From Dipetalonema caudispina (Eukaryota > Nematoda > Chromadorea > Rhabditida > Onchocercidae): a stretch of 64,000 nucleotides of DNA. The translations under genes were made by a program, and so were the position numbers. This document shows positions 1-15,000 of this stretch, piece after piece; position 1 is the first letter of the stretch, and each line of letters opens with the position of its first letter. The notes below the pieces were generated by a model. The model did not search any database. It had not been told where the DNA came from and saw only the letters and a program-made list of their open reading frames with translations. The stretch spans positions 16,475 to 80,474 of the forward strand of contig JABVXV010000289.1 of assembly GCA_013365325.1 (NCBI GenBank). Reading direction: 5' to 3'.

Positions 1-3000
1 TTCCCTTTTCAATAAATCACAATTCTCAAAGTAGAAAAATGATTAGAAGCGTATATATGTTACCTGCTGATGTCCGGATGGAGTCTGTAGCAAATATTTT
101 GATCGGCATGCGGTACACATCAAATACCTAAAATGTCAGTAATTTTCTAAAAGCTAAAGGAAAATTCTGAACGATGTCGAAATAAATCGGTTAAATAAAC
201 GGTCAGATTTACCAAACAGCACTTGGTCGTCCACCATCACCACAATTTCCTGACCATCCACTCGTATATTTACCGGAACTGTTATATCCCTGACCACCGG
301 AATATTTGCCACATCCAGGATGTGCCATACGCATATGCGTGGTCACTGGCGCCGTGTGCCACTCTTCACAAAGCTCACATAAATCCTTCCGTTGAGCTGA
401 CGAGGATTCCTTGATAATAATCTTTCATTTTCTCTCTGTTCGTAATATACTGATACTTTTTAAAATTCTCAAAAGTACCTCTTTTCTTTACTAACGCTAA
501 CGAATATGACAAAAAACCGATAACAAAAATTTAAGGTAATGAAATAATAAGAAAAAATGAACCTGCCGAGAGGTACCAATACTCGCACTTATTGGTTTCA
601 CATTAAACTGTTGTGTGGTTACTGGACACAGAAATACTGAACGCTGTTCAATACTGGCTTGCACCGCCGTATTAATTTCTTGCCAGATACAGAAAAGTGA
701 ATGCAATGGCGTAGTCATGATTAGTTCCATTCGACTTTGACCGTAAGTTATCTGAAATGAAACAAGTCCGAAATAAAAGGTTAAAGGCAATGAAATGCTC
801 GCATAATTTCTTATAGATTAAATTAATTTTACTGGAAATAGCAAATCCTTATCGATAGTATATTATTTTCGCCAATGCGTCTATATAATTCAAGTTGTTA
901 ATTTTTAAAATGAAATCTTTTTTATGCAAAAAGGAACTTACAGAATGTAATTCCGGATGAAATTTAAGATAGGTACTACACACCATCGCATCTTTCACCA
1001 ATCGTTCATGCCATAGAAATGCAGCGAATACCGTTCGACAACAGTCAACAACTGAGGGCTTCAATGCTTGTATCGGTTGCTCGTTTCTGAAATTAAACTA
1101 GACATTCATTTATCGAATTCAAATAAGTAAAAAACCAAAGTTGTCGACGGCTTTTTTCTTGTTAAGTTTTTTAAATTTGATATTTTATAGCTAATTTATT
1201 ATAACCTTGATCGCGGATAAATTTGTGCTACTGGCTTCTGCCCCGTAGGTGAACCTTCACCATTACCATTGGCACAACGTTGCGTAACGGCACTTATTTT
1301 TTGTAAATACCGATTACCAGTTAAATCCTATAAATTCAGTAAGCAAGATTCAAAAAAGGCCAAAACTCCGATTTCAGTGACTTAATTAAAATTAGTTACT
1401 GCAAAAATTTAAGTCTAAAATTTCAACTTGACAAACTTTCCCTTCTATTAATCGAAGACCAACAATGATGTAAATTTAATTCATAATGCAGTGTGTTCAA
1501 AAATGTTTCGAAATTTTGTTATAATTTTAACAAAGTAAAATCAAAAAAAGAAAACTGATTCAGAAATTGTTAAGTAAAAATTAATTATAAAGCAGTCCAG
1601 GGATACTCTCTTGCCTGCACAAAAGCATATTTTTGATCGAAGCCGGATAATCGTATCCATATTCCCTGCTTATTGTGAAGCCAACCGGACGATCTTATCT
1701 CATTGGTTTCTGTAGTATTAATAACTTCATCAGAAACGGCATCCACTGATGGATAGTTGTAAATCGATACTGGAAGCGATCCGCATGCTGTGTATACCTA
1801 TAAGAATCCAGTTGGTTTCCAATTCCGAAATCATTTCAAGGACATGGTAACCCATATGGCTCTATCCTGTTTTGAAAGAAATCTAGAATGAGGGTGAAAA
1901 AAGAAGTTGGCTGGTCGAATTGTCATGCCTTTTTTAAAAAAAATAAGAGAATGGACAGAAAAGCTTCATTATTTGCTTGCTACGCTTTAACTCTCACCTA
2001 AAGCAGGTCAACTCACGGTGACCGCCTGTAATCCTAATTATCAAAACGAATTATGATATAAAAGTCCATTTATTACTCAAGTTCAGAAAACTGAACTTAC
2101 CTCTTCAACATCCAGTTGTAACGACTGATCAAGATACTGCTCATTGGCTGCAGCATTTTGCGGTAATTGAATGGTGGTACTTAGTAAGTTGGAACCAAAA
2201 ATGAGACCCTCCGCAGAATTCGATTGTAGCAATAACAATGTTCGCCCGAGATAATTGCTGTATTGTAAGCACCAACCCTGAAAACAATTATTAAATGAGA
2301 TTAGAAAATTAAAATTCATTTTAACTAAGCCCAATTACACTCCTTATTTCTTTCAAAGGCCGAATTATGCAAACCAATGTCATTCTCAGCAAAATTAATT
2401 TAACCATGAATATATTTTGCATTTAGATTTTGACAATATAAGAAATTTCAGTTAGAAATAAATATCTACTGAAATAAGCATACATTCATAGGGAATAACT
2501 TTACAATAAAACTATTTAACAGTTATCAATCAATACAAGCCCACAGATTTCGAGGGTTCATTGGGATATCACTAACAGGAGCAGCCTATGTTGTTCGCCT
2601 TCCACACTACTTCACGAATACAAACCTGCGAAGGTAATTGGGTATCACAATACATCGCACATGCTTCATCAGTAAGTCGTAACCAAACACCATCAGCGTT
2701 CTCCACTTCTTCAATATAAGAAACAGTGGTACCACGAGGTATGATACCAATCTGTGACGAATTAAGTGCTGGCGAAGCACGGATTCGCACACCCTTCGTC
2801 ATTAGCCTTTGATCACATAAAGCAAAACGTGTCCTGAAAGTAACTATTTGAAAATGCTTATTTCCTGCATTTGATAACAAAGAATCCTGCGACGTATATA
2901 TCTGATCTCAGAAGCTCGTCTAAAGATAACTCATGATTTCCATTTCGGTTGGATTAATTCAAGACAAACCTGCTAAAATGGGCCACCCTTCGACTTGAAC

Positions 3001-6000
3001 GACTTTGATTGCCTTCTTTTGATAACATTGAACCACCAAATATATTACTGTCCCGAACCTACAAACGCAAACAAACAGTATGAAAACTAATGCCAAAGCA
3101 GCGGAAAAAAGTTAAAAGAGTATTACAAGTTTTCTCTCAAGGAAGATTGAATAGAAAAAAAAGAACCATTGTTCAAGCAATACTCTGCACTGAAAGCTAA
3201 TATAAAATGTGCCACAAAATTCCAAAATCTGCAATATCATATCTAAAATTACCTCAACTAAATAGCTCTGAGCTAATTGAAATCCATCTAGGCGGCATTC
3301 AATTCGATATGTGCCGCCGTGTTTGGGTGTCCAATTGGCCGAAAAACTGCATGAAAAATTTTTAAATTATCCTGAACTCAATTGTAAGGAAAAACAAATA
3401 AAAAACTATCCACTGAATAGGTTACATCGTTTCAATATTCAACTTTCTCGAGCAAGCCGAAGTTCTACTTTAGTCGGACGAGCTGAATACTTTCCTCACT
3501 TCTAAAAATCACCGATAGTTTAAATTACTGATAAGTAAAATCAAAAAAAGGCAAACCTGCCATCAGATTGCTGATTTACAATAAGCTGCTCTTTCATCAT
3601 TGCGTCTTTGTAACATCCAAGGCGTAATTCTTCAAAACAATAATCCTGATAAGCAGTCATCGTAGTGATCGAAACATATCGTGTTTTGTTCACGTAAACT
3701 GGACGATATGGCTCCTTGAAAGTTTAATTCAATATTAGAGAAGTTCAACTTAAACTGTCAATCTTTACTTTAATTTTCAGGAATTATTAAAGAGAATGGA
3801 AATAATAAATCCGCATAAATTAGCTACTTCACCTACCCTCTCACTCCTTATATTAAATTTTCATATTTTAGGAGCAAACAACCTTTGGAATGTAAATTAA
3901 ATTAACCTTAATGGATTGTGGCGGAGGAAGGCTTTCGGCTGATGGATTACGACTGACAGCTATACAAAAGTTTGAATTACTATTCTCTGGTGCCATGCCA
4001 ATACGAACCGTGATTTCGACCTTCATATTTGGACACACTGCAAGACGACCATACTGGTCTCGAGGGATGAGTTTTATCTAGAAAGATAGGTTCACATCAT
4101 GTCGATAATTCACAAAATCCTAATCCCCGAAAAACAATGAAAACCCATTAGTGGACGAAGCAGTAACCATTAGGTGATGTATCAGCAATGTTTCCTAATC
4201 TTGTCCAATTGATGTCACATCCACATACCTAGATAAATCACAAAGGACCGCCCGATAAAATCAAACAGAGAAACACCTCTATCTGCACTTCATGGGAGAT
4301 ATAACTTTTTCTTTTTTAATTACCTGCGTAGGAATTCTGAGTCGTGTCTCTTCATCAGACATTTGCAATTGACTGGAATGAAGATCCACAGCTGGTTCAT
4401 TCAGCATCCATCGTGCCAAGAAACCAGCCAAAGTACTTGTAGAAGCAGCAATGAACTCTTTTAAGAATTTCAGATCTTAAAAAAATTGTTTTGAAGATTT
4501 AATAAAATTAAGCAAACTTGATTCTGCTACCAAGTTAAATCCCATAAACTTGATTTTTCGGAAAAAGGATTAAATTGTGAAAGAAAGGAGAAAGAAAAAA
4601 TATTCTTATATTTCAAACAGGAAAAAATCAACATTTTTTTCAAATTAACAAAATTCTCATTCCTAACTTCACCTGAAGTTTGTGAAGGACTCGGTAAACT
4701 ACGCTTCAGAACTTCATTGACCGTTGGGACATGGGAGAGATTTAATCCCTTCCGAAGTAGTGTACCGTGTTTACGGACAATATCGTCGATTTCATCCTCG
4801 ATCATTGTTACTGCTGCTACTACTGTTTTGACTGATGGAATCTGGAAACGATAGGGGAAAGTAAAAATGCATACCTTTTCTATCTCTTCTTTTGCATGAA
4901 AACTTTTTGTAGATATTTTTACCAAATTTGTGACAATACATTTTTAAAAGACATTAAAAGTGCTTGCATAAAAATTTGAAAGTTGACAGAATTGTTCGGA
5001 TAGAATGACTAAAAGAAAAATATATTCAGAAATTGCACCTGGACAAGTAACCTGCAGGCACTTGCACAAATCCAAGTCAATTCTTCTTCCAGAATCATGT
5101 CGAAATCTTTCTCTGAATATCGATACCCTGTGACTGTACATCGATAACCGTAGACCTGAAAAACTCGACTCTGTATACCAGACAAAAAAATTTGTTTGGG
5201 AAGAAATTTTGAGCACTTCACTCCCGGAAACTTGAAATTCAAAAACAAGTTAACAGAGGAATTCCAAGGATGGTTCGACGACTAACCTGCTCAGCAGGCT
5301 TATCCGCTGAGTAAAATGCCGACTCCAATATGAACCATAAATTGCAGCCAGGAATTAAAAGCATACGATCAGGCCAGTTACGATCACCACAGTACCTAAA
5401 AAAAATCGAAAATTTGTGCATTTAAGAAATCTTTTTCTAAGGAAATTTTAAAATAACAAGGAAGAAGTCACCTTCCAATAGGTACATAGCATTCGGTACC
5501 AACTTTCGCATAAATCCATAAAATATCATCTGCTTGACCAGTACAGCATTCTTCACTAAACTGCACCGTCATAAACTGGACTTCTTTTCCGAAGTCGACA
5601 ACCTATTAGGAAAATTCATAATTTGATCGAAAAAGAATTATGAGCTCAAATTTGAAATCGAAAATTCTAACTGTAACATTAACTTGGAATTAATCATCCT
5701 ATCTTCCTGGTAGGATTCCGTGTTGCTTCCCATGACATCTGGTAAGTGTTGCACAAACTAATAATGGGTAATTAATTTAAGGTCCCTTATTTTGAATTTC
5801 TTGGTTTATTTCGTTCATCTTAGTTGAAGAAATATCGTAAACGATTAAAGAAAAATTATACTTCAATGTGTTCCATAGATAACGTTGATAGAACAACCGT
5901 ATTCTGGGTAGCAGTAACACATTACCAGAACTATCCATATACTAACTGTGAAAGGATGATCACATAGCCAGCATTCAATTGACACATTTAATCTAATCGC

Positions 6001-9000
6001 TAGTAAGAATAATGTTGAAGCGTAGTCGCATGAGTTTATTTCATCAATGATAAATTGTATGTATTAAGTTAGATACCTGCGAATGTATTCCACAAGACGA
6101 ATATGGATGTGCTGATTCGACAATTGTTTGCAAACTACGTGAATAAGCGCTGTTCTGCTGTATTGATCTGTAAACAACAATGAATCATATAATTGTCCTA
6201 ATTCATGCCATATAGTATGTTTCAACTTATTTGTTATTACTTGATTGATAATAAATACCTCCCAAGTACACGCTCTCGTTCTTCAGCAAGTCTTTCACCG
6301 TTTGCTGATGAAACCATCGGCAGTAGATCATCTAAAACTGCAACTACATCCAACGCACGTTGTGGATTCGCTTCCAAAAAAACCATTATATAACCTTAAA
6401 TGAATTATTTCTTGCTAATAACACTGTCGCAGAAATTATCATATTTTCATCCGATAAATTACGAAAACTGTACCTTTACTTCGTTTAACTTATGAAAAAT
6501 GCCTATGCTTTAGTGACGAACATATTCAAAATTTACCCTTCCATCTCTACCTGCTACCACAATATCATGATGTAGAATATGTTTATAAGAGATAAATGGT
6601 AACAGAAAATAGTGATAGTTAACAAACGAGGTGATAAAACTTGCCAGCAATACTAGAACAAAAAGCTTGTTCCTGAGACAAAAGATTTCCGGCTGCAATT
6701 AGATCCGACATTTTGGACGACAGCATTCGAATTAGCAACAAAAACCAATTAGCTAACTAAAAAATAATATGTAACATGCATTCAATTAAATGTTGACTTT
6801 TTTTCTGGGAAATAAGTTTAGCCAAATATCGAAAAACTATCGAGAATGAAATGCAATGTACTAATAAATTGTAGAGAATCTCCGCTATTAAAGAGTGGAT
6901 AACATGAGACGATAGCCATATTTATCCTTTTATTGGAACGAATCTCTAATGGAAATTTTGCAAGTAAGAGATGTTATTAGGTTTTCTCAATTACTCAATG
7001 TTACACCATTTTCTTGACGTAACCTTACCCAGTCTCAATACTATGCTACTTTCTTATTCTTCTGTAGTACTAGTTTCTCCCAAACCAGCTATTAGTCTAT
7101 TTTTGCAAGAAATCTCCGATACCTTTAGGACTTTCAGGATTAGGTCGTAGCTGGACACATGGATCATATTTGAACCAGGAATTTTCAAATTTTCATCAAG
7201 AAATAAAGGAAACTAAATTTTTTTTAAGCAACAATGGGACTTTGAGAAAAAATGAAAGGTAACAAAAACCTGTTCAGGATTAGCTAACTGCTGAATAACA
7301 CCACTTTCATCATCCTGTATGGAATACAAAACAAACGGTATTTGACCACGAGATAAGGAAGTTCCATTTAAGCTTAAACTACACGATTCAAAATGCATTC
7401 GGCTCCCGTTACATAATCGAACGGTTCCAATACCGCCTAAAAAAATTTTTTTCAGCGGTTTGAGGAGATTGAAATCTAAAAAAATATGCCGAAATAAGCT
7501 GGAAAAATGTATGAAAATACAAAACTCAATTCCAACCTTCACCACAAAACGTTTTGCCACCATTAATTTGTAATCTGATAGCATAGATACAGCCAGGTTG
7601 GAGTTTGATAGCTTTGGTCAATCGTAACAAAGCAACTTCTCGTTGACAAGGCTCGAATTTATTTGCCAGTGTACCAACAACCTTTTCGAGTACGTTCCAT
7701 TGTTCATGGGCCGCATCACCAGCATTCAAAAGTACCTAAAACATACGGTATTCAGGAAATCTATGAAATATATGATGTAAGGTAACGTGTGTCAGAAGAC
7801 GTCGTGATAAGCAGTGAAGACCATCGAAAATTAGAAGTAAATACCAGTGAAATTAAAGGACTTGGATTTACCTCACATACAAAACCTTGTTCCTGATCAT
7901 GATGAGCACAGTATACACCAACTCCATGTAAAGTAATACCGGTCAGATCAACACTTAATGCAATTGCATCACAAGCACCGCTACTTACGTCCCAACTTGC
8001 GTGTGCCGCAGTATGTCGAAATCTAAAACGGAGATCAAAGATTTTCAAAATTTTAATAACTTCTGTGGCCATCAAAGCAGTTAGCTGCCTGTAAAGGAGC
8101 ACGAGAACTATCAAAAATGCGCAAATATTGTCTGATCCTTTGACGTACAACATCGAAATATAGTTTTATCCTACCATAGTTTCTATCTTCTATCTAATCT
8201 CATCTATCTACCTATAGATATAGATATAGACATGGATATATATCATTATCGTAGGTTGCTGTATGTTGCCGCAAATTGGTCACATTAAAGCAGCTGTTCA
8301 AATCGAATTTTTAGAAATCAATAATATGCGGTGACGAGTGCATGGCAGATATTACGTGGAACAAGTGTACGCTGGGTTCTAGATCGCTATATATATAATT
8401 TAACATGGAGACTTGAATCAAATGAAGTGCAAGAAAAAGACCTGTTTGGCGTTTGCAGGATAGGTGGACCATCACCAACAGCATCCTTAGATGTTACCAG
8501 TTCTCGTGCAATTGCGGTAATTAATGAATGTGCAACAGTTCTAAGTCGTACTCGACTCTCTTTCTGTAAAAACATATAATTAGAAATAAAGCAAGTTGAG
8601 CTATTTTGGAATACTCGATGTTTAAAGTTTTCTGATAATCTAGATTTTCAAGAATATGTTATTGAATTTCAGCTTCAAATCAATAATGATTTACCGGAAC
8701 CAACGTTGCCGACGTAAAAGCCATTTCAAAGAGAAACCGAAACACATTTTGCAAAGAAACAAGACGATGTTGGTTTGCAGATATTCTTTTTTTACCCAAC
8801 TGTTCATTGATTTTGGCAAGCAGAATTGGAAACTGCGTGAAGTTGCGTTCGGAACCAAGCAAAGTTGGCAAGACCTGAAATATAACCACTTTGCGATAGA
8901 TCTTTCATCACCATATGTTCCATTTTCACGAATGGTAATATTCTCTACTAAGTGCTTATCCAACTTGTTCTTGCGGTACAGAAAAAAGTATCAACAAGAA

Positions 9001-12000
9001 TACTACATTCATGATCACATATAATAGCAGCCCTTCCACTGCTCTCCTATGCGCCATTTTTCTCTTATTATTCAAATCTTCTCAAGTTCTCAACAAAGCA
9101 AATTTCTAAGCCTTTGGAGATTTCAACGGATTTTTTGAATTAATGAGAAAAAAGCAATAAAATGCTCTTTACATATTCCTGATTTGACAGCGCACTCAAT
9201 AATGCGACTAATGACCATTCACGCTTTGGTGTTGATATCAAAAAGGAAAGTCGATCCAAAAATATTGCTGAACTGGGATACAGAACATGCGAACACTGCA
9301 CTGCACAATTAACTGCTTCTTCCAGTAATATTGAACAAGCTGTACTCTGCATAATACTGCGGTTTCAATTTAAAAAAAAAAATTTTTTTAAAGCGAATGC
9401 AAATGACTCGTCTATTTTTATGAACAGTTTAAATTTGATGCTGAGATTTTATGACTTAACAATCAACAAACATAACGTATAAATGTGCCAATCAAAATCT
9501 GAGTCGGTGCTCATTTTTGCCAACTGAAACTACGGTACAATATTCCCGGAGTATTATAAATTAAAAGCATTTAAAATAAAGTTAGCAATACATTAAAATG
9601 TACGCACTGTAAAATCTCATTCCACAACACGGTTTCAAATATTCAGTAATGACAGGCTATGCTGACCACTAGGTTTATAGCATTTATGACAGAAACTACT
9701 CTTCGGTGAAATAAGACAAGTGCACAAGTAAAAATCATTTCGTCAAGACGTCCGAATAACTATTCGAAATAGTTGGGTTAAGTGAAATGATAGTATATTT
9801 AAAGAAATAATTAAGTTTAAAAATAACTCATGAAAAAATCAGTTAAAAATACTTACATCGCTATGCTGATCGTTTGCAATTTCAAAAATTGAACCAATTA
9901 TAGATGCGAATCGTACCATTTGCTCAGCAGTACTACTGGATGGCTCTTTTTTATTCATCTGTTTCCCACCTTTGGATGGAACGTAAAGTGAACAAATATA
10001 AAATCTGAAATCGATGTTAAAATCGATGGGTGAAATATTCAGGCAATCGAATTCTCCTTAATTTGTATAAATTTATATTGGGAGTACCCCAGACTACATA
10101 AACTTTTAATGGGACTTCACACTAATTTGCTGAAATTTTGCTTTTGAAAATTTCGATGTCAAAACTTACTCGATTTGATAATAAGCAGTTTCAAACTAAC
10201 CGTAAAAATCTTAAAGATAAGATAACAATAATCATACTGCATTCTTGAAACCATATCTTATCTTCACTAAACATTTCCACTAGAGCTTTTTGAATAGACC
10301 AATCAAGCAAACGAAACAATGATTCAATTGTAACTGTCGAAATAGCTAACAGATGATGTGAGCTTATAGCACACGATATGCAATCATAGGAGCTGAAAGA
10401 TAAAAGGATTTACATATTTCGAAGATAGCCATAATTTATTCATGAACTGATCGTTCAATTGTAGTTTGATAGCAGCAACGACTAAGTAGCGTTAAGTATC
10501 GTTAAGGGTGTCTTCGGTGGAAGGCACCTCCGAGTAATAATCTATTTCCTGCTAATCAATATTTGACAACATTAACAATTTGTGCCACCCATGTTCGATT
10601 GAAGAAATCATAATCTTTTTGGGTACCGCAGTGTCAGACATCTAGTCCAGCTATCAATGGAAAAAGTTTTTTACTAAATAGTCAAGCTGTTTTTATAAAA
10701 TCTAGTAATAATATCTATATATTATTTATCACTCATTTTGGGCACCGATATAAAAGACATACATATCCAACGTTTTATCCTTTGCATCAAAATTAGGTGA
10801 TTGACCATCGAATGTTTCCGAAACATATAAAAATTCCGGAATTTGACCAACATTGATATCGGTCCCATTGTTGGACATACGTGAACTGCGGAAAAAGAAT
10901 TGCACCCCACCATCACCAGTAACATTTGATTGCCCATTGGAGCCGCAATCAGAACTTGGACCACTCAAAAAATTTAGATTTGCATATGAATAAAATCATT
11001 TCCGTCTCATCTCAACTGCAAGAGATGCGAGAATAAATTTAATTTGTGTGGCACGGATATAGGGATGATCCGATGTGTCAGTTTATATTAAAATAAAGGA
11101 ATGAGTGGCTAATGCTATGCAACAAACAAGATAACATTAATAATTACGATAGTAACATAAGGAGTGTTTAAAAACTTAACCGAATTAATATAATTGTGAG
11201 ATAATCTTCGAAACACGAATATATAAAATGGCTCTCGTTTAACAGATGATACTATAGATTTTGTTTGGTAATGAATGAACGCTCCTAATAGCTGTATCAA
11301 TTCAAATATCTATCCTCAGAAGGGACTAAAGTTGTTTCTTTTTTTTAAAAAAAATTTCGAGAGCACTTCTTAAGAACTTACTTAATTTGTGCACAAATAA
11401 CGTGCCACAGGTTGGATTTGATTAATACAGATTGTGGGAATAATAACTGTGCTTTTTCGTGTGCAGCACATTCGTAAAGCATTTCGTCGGATTCACTGAG
11501 TAACTCAACATTCTGTTCATCGTAATTAGGTGGACAAAGGCGATAAAGTTTTAACCTGAAAAGAATGTTCTATCGTCATTTAATCTATCTTATTGTTAAA
11601 TTGTTATTTTAATCCGCCTGACTGTTAAACTTTTAGTAGTACTATGTCGATAATTACGCTGAGACCCGAGAAACAAAGGACATTGATTTCTCAATTGCGG
11701 AACTGATGCAACAAAGTTTTTTCGTGATAAATCGTTGAGAAACTCAATAATTAAATATCTCAACAACTTTATCTCGGGACTAAAAACTTTCTTAAATGCT
11801 TTACTGAAAATCACTATTTCAAAGCCATACTTCGCAATGTACTCGCCACGTCCGCCGTATAATCCGACACCGAAAAACCGAATATCACGTGAGGTACGAA
11901 ATTGGATTGCTTCTACGGAATGAGCTGAATATCCCCAACCACCACCATATCCATCAAAACGATTGACACGTTGATAATCACATGATAAGTTTCGCCCATT

Positions 12001-15000
12001 TACGGCACCAACTATATTTGATGTTTTCGGATCCGTAATATGTTGACTGCCCTAAAATTTCAAAAACTGCCATTCAGCAATCATATTACGAGCTACATTT
12101 ATTGAGCTGGATCAGTATAAATTCTCTCACAAATTTCATGCTTCTGTTAGAATGTTTTACAAAATAATTAGTTCAAGTTATATATAAGGATGTATCTCCC
12201 TGAAATCAGATTGAATAGAAATTTTATAATTCCGGAAAAAGTAGAACCTTCTGTCCAGATGATCGTTTGCTTTCTAGTATCGTTGCAGCATAAACGATTC
12301 CAAAAAGATTCAGGGCAACTTGCTTGATAGGTAAACTTATTTCGTTTGATACTGGAATTATAAATTCGGGTGCACGAAGGAATTTAATTTCTTTGACGAT
12401 TTCTTCCAAGGTTTCGTCGAAAATGGTATCCATTTCGATTTTTTTAGCAGAAATTGGAATACAATCAGTAATCGATCTGACACGCATTTCAGCCGTATTA
12501 AATCCCCACAATAAATTATACTTCGATTCCAAGCACCAGCTACAAATTTCCTATTTGACGCTATTTAAGGACGATAAATGTGAACTGAAATTGGAAATAG
12601 CCAGCTAAAGACGAGTCAAATAACTCAGAAAAGGCATTATATAATCGCTAAGTCATTATCAGAAATACATTACATAGTTCATGAGATATGTATAAGTCAC
12701 GAGATGCATACCAAATAGTTTACGACATTTGAGGCCAAAATTCTACGATGAAAAAGGTAGCAGGACGGAAAAATTTGGAAAAAAAAGCATACTTAGTATA
12801 AAGACCTTCAGTACCCAACGAATATTGGTAAAAGGTATTAAATTTACGTCGTATAGCCATATAATTCTTGCCAACCTGATTCGGAAATATCACTATAGTT
12901 TCACTATCTGCGACTATCTGCAAGTGCAAGGAAGGAAAAAATTAAATAATATAGACCGGACGATAAAAAACAATGAAATTTAGAAACCCGAAGGGATGCA
13001 TTTATAATAACATATATGTTTGTATGAGAATAAGCATGTCTATCTCCTACTTCTCAGCATAAAATTTTGCCAAAAACATTCAGAAAAGAAAAACGTTAAT
13101 GAATTGATTTTTAACTATTTCTAGCAAATACATTAATCAATTTTTGAAAATTTCCGTATTATAGAAATTCTATTATGTTTTACCCGTTGACAAGAAGAAT
13201 TACAGTTCAGTATATAAATAATATCTTTATAACAAAGGTATCTCTCCTTTACATTCTTCTCCAAATATTCTTATCACTAAAAATGTATTCGTATTGCTGC
13301 TAACAAAAATCTTAAGAGTGACTGAAAATGTAATATCAGGAATACCCGGAATATCCGAACAGTGAACACAAAGCGATTCCCGATTGATGATGTCTACACT
13401 TATATGCCAACATGCCAAGCGAGCACCGGCTCATAAATAACAATTCCCACCATCAATGCATGTACATTCACTCCCACCCACTTGATGCAATTGGATATCA
13501 TTACGTTATTTATGAAATTTCTTTCTTTAGGTCTTAATGACTGAAAAGTGTAATACTTACCTGACAATCTGAAATGATATCATTGCTGTAAATACGAATT
13601 TGACTATGAATCAGAGTAGTATCACCGGAGGCACCAATCCATGTTGCAACAGTACCACTTCCACGACCATATCCTTCCACAAATGACGGCATCGCAAACC
13701 AATTTTTTTCGTTGCCTTCTCTAAGCATTAATTTTTTTAAAAAAAATTATCTAAAATCTTTTAAATATCGATATTGACATTTCAATTACCTTGCAAGCTG
13801 ACCCTGCCTATGGGCACCAAACGTGATAACAGATCCATCAGCTGTCCTTAATACTGTATGATTTGAGCCAGCAGCAATTTGAACTACTTGTACATTACCT
13901 GGCAGATTTACCTAAAAACATTTCAGATCTTTTCACAATCAACCAACATTTGTTATGCATAAAGCAAAATAAATCTGTCAAATGCAAAAGGGAAATTTTT
14001 TTTCAAACTTACCGGAGAGAATGAATGGATGGATAAATATACATTTGATATTTGAATAAATTTATTTAAGGGAATGAAGATCAATTTCTCCACTCAACCT
14101 CACTTGAACAATTACATTTAAATCGTCAGGACACTTCAAACTGAGAAGAAAGTAACCTTGTGCGGACCAGCACACTTCTTTACATGACCAATACCCAACT
14201 GTCCGTGACAGTTTGAACCAAAAGTGAAGACCTGCCGATCAGCAGCTAATACAACAGTGTGATAATTGCCACAACATACGGATGAAACCTGAATTTATAA
14301 AAGTTTGCATTTGAAAACTGATGTAAACCGATTTCTCAGTTACGTCGAAATAACTGGGAGTGATTAATTCTGAGTATGAAACTTGAAATACATTGAAATT
14401 TGAATTCAATTAAAAAATTCATCTCAACTTTCGAGTCTGTATTCATTATGTGAGAGGACAGATGAATAGTAAATTAAATTGCTTACCTTGATATCGGGAC
14501 TATCTCTCTGAAGAATCAGACGAGAGGGTGGAAGTGCTGTTCTTGGCGGTGTTGCTCGCATATCTCGATCGAAAGCATCAATCGCAAATTCACCGCACGC
14601 ACGACATAAGCCACACCTATATAGGACTAATTTTAACCGACTTTTTAAGGCTATTTCATTCATAAACGTGCATCGTTGTTTTTTTCTTTTCAGGATGATG
14701 GGAGAAATACCACAGAAATGATAGTTCAAAAAGCCAAAGTCCTACAACAAAAGTCACTATTCACGTTAAGAGAAATTGATCAAAGGGAGGATAGAGGATA
14801 AATAATCACTATTAAATAATTACCAATTGAAATCCAAGTATTTAATTAATATCTATGAAACACATGTCTAGATTAGGTGAATGATTATGCGGCTTAGATC
14901 GTGAACCACTTTTTGCAAGGTTGGTGTTAACATAATTGCTAACAATAGGAAATATATTAATTCAATATTTGAGCAGTTTAAATACTTCAATATTTCAAGA

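Noticed and set aside
2571..2610. Extending rpm-1 exon 2611-2833 down to a GTTAGT donor at about 2574
   Set aside because: That donor gives phase 1, but the next exon (2277) needs phase 0. The GTAGTG donor ending the exon at 2611 fits and joins to the conserved WCLQY block.
8656..9024. 122-codon plus-strand open frame
   Set aside because: It is antisense to the well-supported rpm-1 exon 8695-8874 and shows no family motif.
13227..13418. 63-codon minus-strand open frame inside rpm-1 that resembles an extra exon
   Set aside because: An in-frame TGA lies just upstream, no donor gives the required phase, and exons 13561-13720 and 12793-12917 join perfectly without it.
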